Assembly (NCBI GenBank): GCA_025350405.1
Contig: JANXXX010000021.1
Location: forward strand, 49,958 to 113,957
Reading direction: 5' to 3'
DNA: 64,000 nucleotides
Origin: Gallionella sp.
Lineage (GTDB): Bacteria; Pseudomonadota; Gammaproteobacteria; Burkholderiales; Gallionellaceae
Shown piece after piece: positions 1 to 9,189 of the stretch. The position numbers and the translations under genes are program-made. The notes under the pieces are model-generated. The model searched no databases. It was not told where the DNA came from and worked only from the letters and a program-made list of their open reading frames with translations. The stretch's first letter is position 1. Each line of letters starts with the position of its first letter.

Positions 1-587
1 GAATTATGCCGCAAGCGTTCATCCAGCTCCGGCTGACCGAACAACACCACTTGCAACAATTTGCGTTTTTCGGTTTCGAGATTGGTGAGCAGGCGCAACA
101 CTTCCATACTTTCCAGCGGCATCGCCTGCGCCTCATCCAGACACACCAGCGCGCGCTGGCCGTTGCGCGCACATTCCAGCAGCGCATTAGTCAACCCTTT
201 CAACAACTGATGCTGATCAGCATTCTTTTCCAGTGGCACGCGAAATTCTTCCGCCAACGCCTGCAACAAACTGATCGGCTCAAGATATGGGTTGGGAATA
301 TATGCGGTCATGAAACTCGGCGTAGTTACTGCTGCAGTTGCTTGATCCCGGGTACCGATCAACGTCGTGGATGGCTGCCCCTGATTCAGCGTGGCGAGAA
401 ATTTACGGCACAGCAAGGTCTTGCCATTGCCCACTTCGCCGGTAATCTTGATAAAACCTTCGCCGTTGCGCGCCGCTACCAGCAAGGTATTGAGCGCCTC
501 CTGATAACTTGAGCAAGCAAAGAAAAAACTGGTGTCAGGAGTCAGGTTGAAAGGCGTTTCGCGCAAACCAAAGTGTTGTAGATACAT
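1..587 (-). CDS. mshM: MSHA biogenesis ATPase MshM (ExeA-like), 3' end beyond window
   Basis: This frame is absent from the ORF track because its stop lies outside the window. Reading the minus strand from the ATG at 587 gives MYLQHFGLRETPFNLTPDTS, the typical start of ExeA/MshM AAA ATPases. A Walker A (GEVGNGKT, about residue 45) and a Walker B (LVCLDEAQAM, about residue 150) are visible, and the frame stays open to base 1. These peripheral ATPases are thought to help place or open the secretin, and the gene follows mshL directly. The start codon lies 5 bases beyond the end of a repeat element (593-734) whose terminal GAGG acts as Shine-Dalgarno. About 195 residues are present. Confidence 0.9.
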   Translation of the reverse strand, partial: MYLQHFGLRETPFNLTPDTSFFFACSSYQEALNTLLVAARNGEGFIKITGEVGNGKTLLCRKFLATLNQGQPSTTLIGTRDQATAAVTTPSFMTAYIPNPYLEPISLLQALAEEFRVPLEKNADQHQLLKGLTNALLECARNGQRALVCLDEAQAMPLESMEVLRLLTNLETEKRKLLQVVLFGQPELDERLRHN

Positions 588-592
588 ATGTA

Positions 593-734
593 AGGGTGCC
601 TCTATAAATTCAAAATCCTAAGCGAGACAAGACGCGAATGAAATTTTTGCGCGCCGCATATGTTTGATATGTAAACAGTAAGAATTCTTGGGTAACGCAG
701 TATCGTGACGGGGTTTGGATTTATAGTGGGACCC
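593..734. repeat. MITE-like inverted-repeat element, copy 1 (mshL-mshM gap)
   Basis: The left end AGGGTGCCTCTATAAATTCAA pairs imperfectly with the right end TTGGATTTATAGTGGGACCCT. The core GCGCCGCATATGTTTGATATGTAA and the following GTAACGCAG match the cores of the copies at 24778 and 55412. It has no coding capacity. It fills the whole space between the mshL stop and the mshM start, and its left end supplies the mshM ribosome-binding site on the minus strand. Confidence 0.8.
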
Positions 735-749
735 TCAACGTTTTGCGCC

Positions 750-2396
750 CTACCGCCCCATCATCCCGCTAACACGCTCACGACTGTGCATAATGTCATC
801 AGACCAATCCTTGTCGTTATCCACCACAGTCGGTTTCAGCAGGATGACCAATTCACGCTTTTCGCTGCGCTGATTGGTCTGACCAAACAGTGTCTTGGGC
901 AAGCCCGGCAATCCGGAACTATCATTTGATGAGGCTTGACGCATCAAGCCGCCAATCGCCACGATCTGCCCGTCGCGCGCACGCACGATGCTGTCGGTTT
1001 CAGAGATCGAACTGGAAGCCAGCGGCAAACTGATCGACCCGTTGGTACCACCCAGATCAACGACCTTGGTGACCGTGCTGACCTGGCTGACGGAAGGATG
1101 CACATGCAAGATGATCTCGCCGTTTTCATCGATGCTTGGCGTAACATCCAGAGCGATCCCGGAAAAGAACGGTTGCAATGTGACAGTTGGGGTGCTGGTG
1201 GTTGCTGTTCCTGTTGTCGTCGTCGTCGAAACGTTGGTGACAAAAAAGTCATCCGTGCCAACCTTGAGCACCGCTTTCTGATTGTTCATTGTGGCAATGC
1301 GCGGACTGGACAACACATGCACGTTGCCCTGCGACTCAAGGAAATTCAACAGCGCGGCAAAATTACTGGTCTGGAATGCCAGACCAAAAAGTGTGCCTGA
1401 TCCCGACCCGGCAAGCGAAGCCAGCGTTGCACCCGGAGTAGCAGAGATCACGCCATTGCTTATCGTTCCCGTCGGAGCCAGCGCGGTGCCTGGCGATAAT
1501 TGCCCGCCCGAAGTAAAACTGTTCGGACTATTTTTGAATGCGCCCCAATTAACACCAGATTGAAAACTGTCGCTCAATTGCACGTCGACGATCTTGGCTT
1601 CCAGAATCACCTGACGCTCAATGGATATCTGTGAGGCCTTGAGGTAAGCCGTGACATTTCTCAACTCGTCTGGCATCGCACGCACCACTATCACGCCAGA
1701 CATCGGGCTGACCACTACACTGCGCCCCTTTTCTTTGCCGACGATCGCATCCAGCGATTTCTCCAATTCATCCCAGAAGTCGGACTTGCTGCTCATGGTC
1801 ACCTTACTGGTTTCCTGAGAGCGACCCACAGAACCCGTTGTAGGGGTGGAAGTTGCACCGCCGGATGTTCCACCCGGAGCGTCTGACACAGAACCCGAAA
1901 TAACTCGCAGCGACGATGCGCCATTGCGTTGCCCGGTCAGGTAACTCACCTGAAAAATCCTCGTCTGCAAGGTCAGCGGCTGAATGTAGATGCGAGTGCT
2001 ATCGATCTTGTAATCGTAGCCATACATCTCGCGTATCGCTTCCAATGCCTCGAATACCGTCACGTCTTTCAGATTCAGCGAAATGTTTCCGCTGACATCA
2101 GAGTGCAGCAACATGCTATAGCGCGTACCCGACACGATAGACATGAACACTTGACTGGCCGGCGTGTTATTCACCGTCAGGTCGAATTTCGTATCCAGCG
2201 ATTTGCTGTCTACCTTCGGCATGCCTACTGCAAGAGGGGGCAGCAATGCATTGTTCACTGCTTCGGATTTGCTTGGTTTCCTGTCTTGCGCGGCCTGATC
2301 CATTTCGTGCTGAATCGAATCCGCCGTCTGATTTCGACTATTCGAAGTGGCGCAACCCGCCAACAGCAACACACCCAGCCATAACGTTATTCTCAT
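750..2396 (-). CDS. mshL: MSHA pilus secretin MshL
   Basis: This is a 548-residue outer-membrane secretin through which the MSHA pilus leaves the cell. The N-terminus MRITLWLGVLLLAGC carries a lipobox with Cys15, so it should be a lipoprotein. Residues about 70-125 form an STN/secretin N0-like domain, residues about 220-260 an N1-like domain (VVVSPMSGVIVVRAM), and residues about 290-540 the secretin core ending in GLPGLPKTLFGQTNQRSEKRELVILLKP. A Ser/Thr/Gly-rich linker lies at about 165-200. The start has a strong GAGGAGG site. It sits between mshK and mshM in the usual order. Confidence 0.95.
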   Translation of the reverse strand: MRITLWLGVLLLAGCATSNSRNQTADSIQHEMDQAAQDRKPSKSEAVNNALLPPLAVGMPKVDSKSLDTKFDLTVNNTPASQVFMSIVSGTRYSMLLHSDVSGNISLNLKDVTVFEALEAIREMYGYDYKIDSTRIYIQPLTLQTRIFQVSYLTGQRNGASSLRVISGSVSDAPGGTSGGATSTPTTGSVGRSQETSKVTMSSKSDFWDELEKSLDAIVGKEKGRSVVVSPMSGVIVVRAMPDELRNVTAYLKASQISIERQVILEAKIVDVQLSDSFQSGVNWGAFKNSPNSFTSGGQLSPGTALAPTGTISNGVISATPGATLASLAGSGSGTLFGLAFQTSNFAALLNFLESQGNVHVLSSPRIATMNNQKAVLKVGTDDFFVTNVSTTTTTGTATTSTPTVTLQPFFSGIALDVTPSIDENGEIILHVHPSVSQVSTVTKVVDLGGTNGSISLPLASSSISETDSIVRARDGQIVAIGGLMRQASSNDSSGLPGLPKTLFGQTNQRSEKRELVILLKPTVVDNDKDWSDDIMHSRERVSGMMGR

Positions 2397-2494
2397 TTTT
2401 CCTCCTCGGGCGCAGCTGCCCTGCTTTTATGTTTGCCATACTGCACCTTGCCTGCGGACGATGGTTGTTTGACCTGCGATCTCATATTTGGCGA

Positions 2495-2902
2495 TTACTT
2501 TTCCGCTGATGCCTTATCGGGTACTTCTTTTCGGATCATTCTCACTTCGGGAAACAACCTCAACACCTGCCTGCTTTGCGCGCGCTGCAACACGACGCCG
2601 CCCTCATTGACTTCGATCAACTTGGCATCGCCATATTCGCCGCCTAATTCGACAGTCTGCCCATCAATGATCGCGGCGCGACGTGTTTCGGAAATGATGA
2701 TCGAACGCAAACCGGATGACCGGTCTTCCGTTACCTCTTGCTTGGCTCCTGTTCCGGTAGCTTGCGCAAAAATACTGGCGGGTGGGCGAGTCGGATCGAT
2801 CAAATCTTCTGCGTGAAGCGGGCCAAGAACCGAGAACAAAAAGAAAAATGCGGAAGCGACCCACCGCGGCGATGTGGTAATAATCATATTCTTGGTCATC
2901 AT
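2495..2902 (-). CDS. mshK: MSHA biogenesis protein MshK-like
   Basis: This is a short periplasmic protein with an N-terminal hydrophobic segment (VASAFFFLFSVLGPLHA) followed by DLIDPTRPPA, the motif common to MshK and other secretin-associated assembly proteins. The C-terminal half (DGQTVELGGEYGDAKLIEV) fits the small beta fold of GspC/PilP-like partners. I chose the ATG at 2902 because its ATGATGA overlaps the mshJ stop; ATG 2914 and ATG 2899 are also in frame. The product is probably an inner-membrane-anchored partner of MshL. Identification rests on the motif and on gene order, as family conservation is low. Confidence 0.75.
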   Translation of the reverse strand: MMTKNMIITTSPRWVASAFFFLFSVLGPLHAEDLIDPTRPPASIFAQATGTGAKQEVTEDRSSGLRSIIISETRRAAIIDGQTVELGGEYGDAKLIEVNEGGVVLQRAQSRQVLRLFPEVRMIRKEVPDKASAEK

Positions 2903-3606
2903 ACAGACAGCCATGTCTTATCCAAACTCAGGGTATACAGGGTCAATGTAAACACGGCATCCGGATATTTCTCTACGTTCAAACTTGCTTCCCCCCAAAA
3001 CATCTGCGCAGGCAAGTTCTCCAATTCGGAGACGTAACGCAACAAGTCCAGGTAACCGCCGCGCACAGTGATTTGCACGCCGTGTTTGAATATTTGTTTT
3101 TGCGAATCCGGTTGCTTTTGCTCGCCAGGTGAATTCGCTGCAACCGCTTGTGGCCTTTCAATCAACAGACTCACCGGCAAGGTTTTCAATTCGACCAATT
3201 GCAACTTGCCGTTTTTACCCAGCACCCGCCTCAACAGGTCGGCTATCCTGTTGGGCGCAATCAGGCGGTCCCGGCGGCTCTGCAAATAATCATCCTGCTC
3301 TTGCATTTTCTGCTTGAGCTGCGCCAAGCGATCACGCAACGGCGAATGTTCATCGTCACGTTTAGCTTGCAGCAGGTTTTGCATCTGGGCCTGCAGCTCC
3401 TTCATTTTTTCCTGCTGCTGAACCATCTGCGCCGACAACATTTTTTGTTTGGCAAACAACGGGTCAAGCAACATCGCATTAATCAGCGAGATCACTACAA
3501 AAGCGGCAGCAATAAAAATTATTGCGCGCTCGCGCAACGACATGTCATCTATCGTAGTACGAACCCGCTCCCAATAAGGCTGAATCTGCTCCCAATAACG
3601 TTTCAT
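2899..3606 (-). CDS. mshJ: MSHA biogenesis protein MshJ (PilO/GspM-like)
   Basis: A 235-residue bitopic inner-membrane protein. One membrane segment lies at about residues 28-48 (AIIFIAAAFVVISLINAMLL), then a long coiled coil (about 50-110, rich in Q, K and M) and a ferredoxin-like periplasmic domain. This is the layout of GspM/PilO alignment-complex proteins. The start ATG overlaps the stop of the pilN-like gene (ATGA), so translation is probably coupled. It would work with the MshI and PilN-like proteins to link the cytoplasmic motor to the secretin. Confidence 0.85.
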   Translation of the reverse strand: MKRYWEQIQPYWERVRTTIDDMSLRERAIIFIAAAFVVISLINAMLLDPLFAKQKMLSAQMVQQQEKMKELQAQMQNLLQAKRDDEHSPLRDRLAQLKQKMQEQDDYLQSRRDRLIAPNRIADLLRRVLGKNGKLQLVELKTLPVSLLIERPQAVAANSPGEQKQPDSQKQIFKHGVQITVRGGYLDLLRYVSELENLPAQMFWGEASLNVEKYPDAVFTLTLYTLSLDKTWLSV

Positions 3607-4253
3607 TTGTTGGCCTCGCTATCCGGGCTGGAATACAAAGTGAACTCAACATAGCGCCGTGCCGCAGAAGCAGGTGTCTGACCGCCCCCTGCACTTTCAT
3701 CCGCCCGGGATTGCTGCATTTTCAAGGTAGAGAAAGTCTTGCCCCTCATGATGCGTTCCTTGCGCAGACGCTGGATATATGTCGGCAACAATTCCGGACT
3801 CACCACTCCGCCACTCAGGCTGATCTGCGCGGCATCTCCGGTCACTTTGAAGCCGGTCAGCCACAAGCCTTGCACCACCTGGCGCGAGAAGGCGCGCATG
3901 TATTCAGAATAGCCGATGGTATTGCCCAATGCGCCGGATTTCAGCGTCTCGATTATTTCATTCTGCTCGGCAGTCTGTTTTTCCAGGCGCTGCACCTCAT
4001 TCTGCAACAATTGAACTGACTGTTTAGGAGAAAACTCGGCTACAGCGCGCGCCTGACGCTGCTGCTCGGCGTTGTAGCGCTTGGTGTTCTCATCCAATTG
4101 CCTGCTTAGCTGATCAACCTGATAAATCGCATAGCCATAGAAGATCAAAGAGCCTGCGATGATCATGCCCAACGCCTGCAACATCGCAAACAACGAAAAG
4201 TATTTGCGCTGCTTCATGAAAACAGGATTGAACAGGTTGATCTGCTGGCTCAT
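3603..4253 (-). CDS. PilN-like MSHA alignment protein
   Basis: About 216 residues from the chosen start MSQQINLFNPVFM, the standard N-terminus of PilN/MshI2-type proteins (QINLxxP), rather than the earlier ATG at 4322 inside mshI. A single membrane helix follows at about 20-45 (MLQALGMIIAGSLIFYGYAIY), then a coiled coil and a periplasmic domain. The cytoplasmic INLFNP peptide in this family binds the PilM-like partner, here the product of the gene just upstream. It overlaps mshJ by 4 bases. Confidence 0.85.
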   Translation of the reverse strand: MSQQINLFNPVFMKQRKYFSLFAMLQALGMIIAGSLIFYGYAIYQVDQLSRQLDENTKRYNAEQQRQARAVAEFSPKQSVQLLQNEVQRLEKQTAEQNEIIETLKSGALGNTIGYSEYMRAFSRQVVQGLWLTGFKVTGDAAQISLSGGVVSPELLPTYIQRLRKERIMRGKTFSTLKMQQSRADESAGGGQTPASAARRYVEFTLYSSPDSEANK

Positions 4254-4260
4254 GGGTTCC

Positions 4261-5232
4261 TCATAGCGCGCGGCTTTCATGGCGTAACGCCGCGCCCAGC
4301 GCTGGCAAAGTGTGCGAAACAAATTCGCTGTCCGCGAGCGCCGGGACAGCGCTGATGTCCATCACCTGAGACAAGTCCAGCTTTTGCACCTTCGCATCAA
4401 GCTCCGAAGTCAGAAACTCCACCAGACCCGTATTGTCCGGCACGCAAACCAACACCATGTCGACCGGGAGGTTGTTATATTGGCGGTCGAAATAATCCAG
4501 CGACCTCTGCAACTCCGTTGCAACGCGATCACGATATTGCTGGCGCAATTCCTCATTGGCATCCAGCAACTGCCCGACGCTGATTTCGATGCGCCGCGAC
4601 AAATACAATTCGCCCCCTGCCGTAAACGTCATCAGACCGCCATAATCATCAAAAGCCAGCATCACCAAAGCGCGATCCTCCCGCTCAAACAGCCTGGCAA
4701 TATTGCGCTGCGCCATTTCCTGAATATCAATCACATCCAGTTTTATTTTGGCCTGCTCGAATATCCTGATGCGTTCCTTGATAATGCTGTTTGCTGCAGC
4801 GATCGCATACAAGGATTGCGGACGCCCCGAACCATATTTGCTGGCGGGAATCTGCACCATATCCACTGTGGCGTCATCGATGTGGTAATTCAGGCCGTCC
4901 TTGATCTTCCAGCGAACTGCCGTCTTCATCTCATCGGTGGGAACATTGGGCGCGTCGACCAGCAACATCTGATATTCGCCGGGCGCCAATAACGTGGAGA
5001 CATCTTGATCGCCAATGTGCGCATCACGGCGCAGCTTTTCCAATGAAGATGCGGTCACTGCGCCAGTTTCGTGATATTCGCAGCGCACCACTCGCGGCAT
5101 CGGGCCGACAAATTTTATTTTCGCCAGATACATACCATGCGTGCCCAAGCTGATTGCAAACCAGCCCGCATCGTGGCTTTTAGTTTTAAATAAGCTAGGG
5201 AACGAGGGTATTTTCATAGTTAACGCGAACAT
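4261..5232 (-). CDS. mshI: MSHA biogenesis protein MshI (PilM-like)
   Basis: A 323-residue cytoplasmic actin-fold protein of the PilM family. The N-terminal KTKSHDAGWFAISLG and later VVRCEYHETG fit MshI, and there is no membrane segment. It should bind the QINLFNP peptide of the next gene's product and connect it to the MshE/MshG motor. The start is uncertain: ATG 5232 and ATG 5217 (MKIPSFPSLF) both lack a clear Shine-Dalgarno. Confidence 0.85.
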   Translation of the reverse strand: MFALTMKIPSFPSLFKTKSHDAGWFAISLGTHGMYLAKIKFVGPMPRVVRCEYHETGAVTASSLEKLRRDAHIGDQDVSTLLAPGEYQMLLVDAPNVPTDEMKTAVRWKIKDGLNYHIDDATVDMVQIPASKYGSGRPQSLYAIAAANSIIKERIRIFEQAKIKLDVIDIQEMAQRNIARLFEREDRALVMLAFDDYGGLMTFTAGGELYLSRRIEISVGQLLDANEELRQQYRDRVATELQRSLDYFDRQYNNLPVDMVLVCVPDNTGLVEFLTSELDAKVQKLDLSQVMDISAVPALADSEFVSHTLPALGAALRHESRAL

Positions 5233-5382
5233 AATTCAATAACATACTGGTGTCAATGACTTTTTATACGCCAACAAACTGGCTCCCCAGCTTTTAAAAG
5301 CACAACCCCGGCAATAATTTTCAACTTCGCAGCAACAGGAGTTCGGCTGCAGCCACAGTAATTTTGACTCGCCGCCGAAACT

Positions 5383-5405
5383 ACTGATGAGCTTTGCTCA
5401 TCAGT
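5383..5405. repeat. Perfect hairpin across the mshQ stop codon
   Basis: ACTGATGAGC-TTT-GCTCATCAGT is a perfect 10-bp stem with a 3-base loop, and the mshQ TGA (5401-5403) lies in one arm. No T-run follows on either strand, so it is not a classical terminator. It could stabilise the mRNA end or attenuate transcription into mshI. Confidence 0.6.
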
Positions 5406-8400
5406 AATTTTCACGCAGATAGATAAACTCGTTCGCGCCTTTGTATACGCCAAACGTGGCGCGCGCGGTATTGCTGGGCAAATAGTTTGAGATCGGTACA
5501 TTCGTAGTTAGATCCACACTGCCATTTTTGCCGACCCCCGGAGCAGACAAGCTAATTGCGCTTGCGCCGCTTGCAAACGCAATAGAAGCTGGCGATACCG
5601 TGGTCGCGCCAGTGGTTAGATTTTTCTGATAATTGCTGAGCGAGATATTGCTATTGAGCATTGTCGTCAGACTATCATCCACATTAGGAATATAAACTGT
5701 TCCGTTCCAATACTGCGCCGTCAAGGCAATTGGCAAAGGCAACAGTTCCGAGCCATTGGCATTAGCTATTTTCATGCGCCCATAGCGAAATTCTGTTATG
5801 CCAACCTGAGCATGATCGTTGCCGACTACCGCATCGGAATCCAAGTCATAACATGCCATCACGGTTGTGTTATTGCAGGTTCCTGCCCCGGAAGTTCCGA
5901 CGGCGTCCACAGCGGCTCCGTCTCCATCCAGCGGCGCGATGCCGAAATTCGCCACTGTGTAGTTACCATCAGGAGTTGCATTGCGACTGAGGGTGAACGG
6001 AACAGAAAGAACTGCCGCCGCCTGGGTTCCCACCAAAGTAAAGCAAGGTGCGGAACCGCAGGTGATCAACGGCATCCCGGCATTACTGACGCGTGAGCCG
6101 AGATAATACGGCTGCCCGGCCGTGGTGCGATCCACTGCCGCCAGATTGAGGTTGGCAAAAACCGAAGGGTCGAGCTTGGCGAAGTCGTTTACGCCGTTCT
6201 GTCCAACATAGTTTTGCACTGCTACGTTGTTAAGGCTCATCGGTACCAACGTAATGTTGGCATCGATTTCTTCACCCATATAAGTAAAGGTAGGCGCACA
6301 AGGCGTCACGCCATCCGCCACCAGGACGCCCGCTTGGCACAGGTCAGCGCGATCATTTTGCGTCGGTGTTTGCAATGCGAATTTGGCCAGCGTGAAGCGA
6401 CCCACTGGGCCGCTGGGGTTGCCTGCCAAGTCACCAGTGACATTGCCAGCAGTCAGATAGTTTGCATCCGCAATGCTTGGCATCAAGGTAATGATGCCGA
6501 CCTCATCCCAGGTAAAGTTGGTACCGGTAGCCACGCCGCCAACAAAAGCGCCGAAGGTGTAGTGAACCAGACTGAGGGTTACGGATGTCGATGCAGTGGT
6601 CGCCAAAGTAAACACTCCCGGAGAAGGAATGGCCGATATCGTGGTGTACAAGTCGGCTCCACCCGCACCTGCGCCGACGATGCGCAGACGATCACCTACA
6701 ACATAGCCCGTCGAATTTGTTACAGACAAGGAATTGCTACCACTTGAAATGCTGCCGACTGTCGTCCTGTTAACAAGTGGGGCATTGGTCAGCCCCAGCC
6801 CGCCAAGCAATGCGGGCGTCAATTTTACATCTTCCGTCCTGGATTCTTTGCCGTAGTTGGGTGTGGCTACGCCAGCGGAATTTACTGCTGTTACCGTCAC
6901 GCTGAAGGCTTCCCCCGCCTTGACGAACGCTGTGCCACCAGCAGTGGTGGCACCTGGATTGGCAAAGCCATCACTACTGCGCTTGATGGCGGACAACACG
7001 AATCCAGCTGGCTTCATGATGAACGAAGCAACACCATCGCTCAGCGCAGGGGCTCCGGTATAGTTTGCTGTGAGCGTGACTTGACCGACATCAGGGTAGG
7101 ACAGCGTGAAGGTCGCCTGGCTGCTCGCATTAAAGGTAAGGCTGATCGCCGTTTTGGTGGCAGCAGAAGTGCCAATGACAGTTCCGTTGAGAGTCGCCTG
7201 CTTGGTGCCGGTTGCCGGATTTGCATAAGCAGTATAAAAGTTGATGGTCTTGGCTCCGGTGAAGGCTGCGCCAGAACAAGCAGAAATCGTTCCTGTTACA
7301 TTATTGCCGGACACGCCATCCGGTACGGCGAGACTAATAGCCGATGAGTTGAACGTAAAGCTATTGGTACAACTCCCTGCCGCCCCCCCCAACACCGTAT
7401 TGGCGCAAGTCGTAGCATTGGCTGCGGCAGGGGTTGAAGAAGCGGCGAGCGTGACCGTGCCTGCCGTGCCGGATGATACTGTGCCGCTGCCGATGCCAGT
7501 GGCACCCACAGCAACCACATTGCCTCCCGGTGTGAGAGTAACGCTGGTGCCACCGGTGTATAGGTTAGCCAGGGTGCAAGCCGCATCGCCGCATGCCTTG
7601 ACCGCCACGGTGGTCGGGGTACAGGTCGTGCCGCTACCAGGATGATCGATCTCGATGTGATGAATGCTCGGTGTGGAGTAATACACCGTGATCGGCATGT
7701 GATCGACGCTGACCGTGCGGTTGGTCGTTGAAGTGGTGCTGGTGTTTTTGGCAGCAAAAGCCGCGCCGAAGTTAGCCGCGTTGATGTCCGTTATGGTCCA
7801 GGTGTTGCCCCACAGATCGGCGGAGCCGCCATGTGCTTCGATCACGTCGGCGGTGGTGTAGTTGGTCAGGGTGGAGCGGTCGGTTGCGCCGATCACGCCG
7901 CCCTTGACGGTACGCATCGCCGCATCGCGGAGCGTGCCGCCGGAAGTGTTGCGCTCGACGCTGACGGCAATACCCAAGATAGTTGATCCAACAGGAATCG
8001 CAAAACCATAGCCGGTACATTGCAGATAGTTGGTGGTGACATTGCGGATTACGTTAGTCGCTGTGGTGTAAATGTTGTCGCTGGCCAGCGCGTTCGCCAG
8101 CCCGGTCCAGGCCACCGTGCCTATCCCGGTTACATTTGTGCAAGCCGTAGGGCTCTTGGTTATGGAAAATACGCCCGGAGGGAGTATGCAGGGTGAAGTA
8201 CCCAGAATGATATAGGGCGTGGGGCAGGCTACACCGGTTCCTGCCAGGTTGTAATAAGTGTTGCTGACCGGGGCGACAGGTGTGGCTGGGGTGTTAAAAG
8301 TCACCGTGTTGCCGACAGCGGATGCATTGAGTCCGGTGGTGGCGCTGGCCGTACCAAAAGTCGAAGCCGCTGATACGGTCAGGCTGGAATTGGCACCTTG

Positions 8401-9171
8401 CGTCCAGCCATTGGTGGTCGCGTTCTGCGTGACTTTTTGAACAGTAACGCTGCCGTTGTTAGTCAGTTTAGCTGCCGCATTATTAAAGGTGATGGTCGAG
8501 TTTGCGGCATTGATAACTCCAGTGGAGCCGATGACCGTACTGGTAGCATACAGACGCAGCATGTTGGTACCGGCAACCTGGGTCGAAGTGATCGTGCCGT
8601 TGATGATCAGCACCGAGTTAGATACAACGGTTGTGCCATTGCGCCCGGCGCGAATTTGAGCTGTGCCTGCAAAAGTCAGTGTCGCACCTGCAACAATTGA
8701 AGGCGCAGTACCCGCCGTGTAAAGCCTGGCACTACCCGAAAATGTACCGTTAGTGCCGGAGATCACCGCCGCATTGCCGGTTGACTGGAGGATACCGGTT
8801 CCAGCGGCGTTTGTAATCGTCCCGTTATTAGTGACGTTGCCGCTGACAGTCAACGTATTACCACCAAGCGAAAAAATCCCTCCGGTGTTGACCGTCAGGT
8901 CAATCACGCTAGCAGTGGCAGTAAGCGTGACAGTGTTCGGCGAAGCGATGATGGCGCTATCGGCCGCTCCGGGTATGGTAGCAGCGGGGGAGCCTACACA
9001 GGACCAAGTTGCCGCCGAGTTCCAGTTGCCTGTGGCAATACTGGTGCAAGTTGCCGCCATTGCTGCGCCTTGCCAAACCAGTGTCAACAGCATAACTGCA
9101 CACACGACAATTCTTCCCAAGCTTTGATTGGATGCGAATTGCCTGATTCTGCTGCAAGTGGCTTTGCTCAT
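5401..9171 (-). CDS. mshQ: MshQ-like large surface or tip protein (DUF6701 type)
   Basis: A 1256-residue exported protein. A signal peptide (VVCAVMLLTLVWQGAAMA) precedes ATCTSIATGNWNSAATW, a start often seen in MshQ proteins. Residues about 40-280 are Ser/Thr/Gly/Asn-rich beta repeats (GNTLTVSGNVTNNG), the middle holds Ig-like segments with paired Cys, and the C-terminal part, about 650 onward, resembles the DUF6701 region of MshQ (SPASIAFASGAS, VGKNGSVDLTTNVP, FGVYKGANEFIYLRENY). A GGAGG site precedes the ATG. It lies after mshP as in other MSHA operons. It is likely an adhesive or surface component, but its exact role is unproven. It makes up over a fifth of the cluster. Confidence 0.85.
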   Translation of the reverse strand: MSKATCSRIRQFASNQSLGRIVVCAVMLLTLVWQGAAMAATCTSIATGNWNSAATWSCVGSPAATIPGAADSAIIASPNTVTLTATASVIDLTVNTGGIFSLGGNTLTVSGNVTNNGTITNAAGTGILQSTGNAAVISGTNGTFSGSARLYTAGTAPSIVAGATLTFAGTAQIRAGRNGTTVVSNSVLIINGTITSTQVAGTNMLRLYATSTVIGSTGVINAANSTITFNNAAAKLTNNGSVTVQKVTQNATTNGWTQGANSSLTVSAASTFGTASATTGLNASAVGNTVTFNTPATPVAPVSNTYYNLAGTGVACPTPYIILGTSPCILPPGVFSITKSPTACTNVTGIGTVAWTGLANALASDNIYTTATNVIRNVTTNYLQCTGYGFAIPVGSTILGIAVSVERNTSGGTLRDAAMRTVKGGVIGATDRSTLTNYTTADVIEAHGGSADLWGNTWTITDINAANFGAAFAAKNTSTTSTTNRTVSVDHMPITVYYSTPSIHHIEIDHPGSGTTCTPTTVAVKACGDAACTLANLYTGGTSVTLTPGGNVVAVGATGIGSGTVSSGTAGTVTLAASSTPAAANATTCANTVLGGAAGSCTNSFTFNSSAISLAVPDGVSGNNVTGTISACSGAAFTGAKTINFYTAYANPATGTKQATLNGTVIGTSAATKTAISLTFNASSQATFTLSYPDVGQVTLTANYTGAPALSDGVASFIMKPAGFVLSAIKRSSDGFANPGATTAGGTAFVKAGEAFSVTVTAVNSAGVATPNYGKESRTEDVKLTPALLGGLGLTNAPLVNRTTVGSISSGSNSLSVTNSTGYVVGDRLRIVGAGAGGADLYTTISAIPSPGVFTLATTASTSVTLSLVHYTFGAFVGGVATGTNFTWDEVGIITLMPSIADANYLTAGNVTGDLAGNPSGPVGRFTLAKFALQTPTQNDRADLCQAGVLVADGVTPCAPTFTYMGEEIDANITLVPMSLNNVAVQNYVGQNGVNDFAKLDPSVFANLNLAAVDRTTAGQPYYLGSRVSNAGMPLITCGSAPCFTLVGTQAAAVLSVPFTLSRNATPDGNYTVANFGIAPLDGDGAAVDAVGTSGAGTCNNTTVMACYDLDSDAVVGNDHAQVGITEFRYGRMKIANANGSELLPLPIALTAQYWNGTVYIPNVDDSLTTMLNSNISLSNYQKNLTTGATTVSPASIAFASGASAISLSAPGVGKNGSVDLTTNVPISNYLPSNTARATFGVYKGANEFIYLRENY

Positions 9172-9189
9172 TTTTCAATCCTCCAAATC

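Noticed and set aside
705-1563. Plus-strand ORFs of 74-154 residues under mshL
   Set aside because: They are antisense shadows of the secretin gene, with no ribosome site or recognisable domain.
9171-9178. Alternative large frame start for mshQ in another frame (8957-9178)
   Set aside because: The 1256-residue frame has a signal peptide and a good ribosome site; the other is short and without motif.
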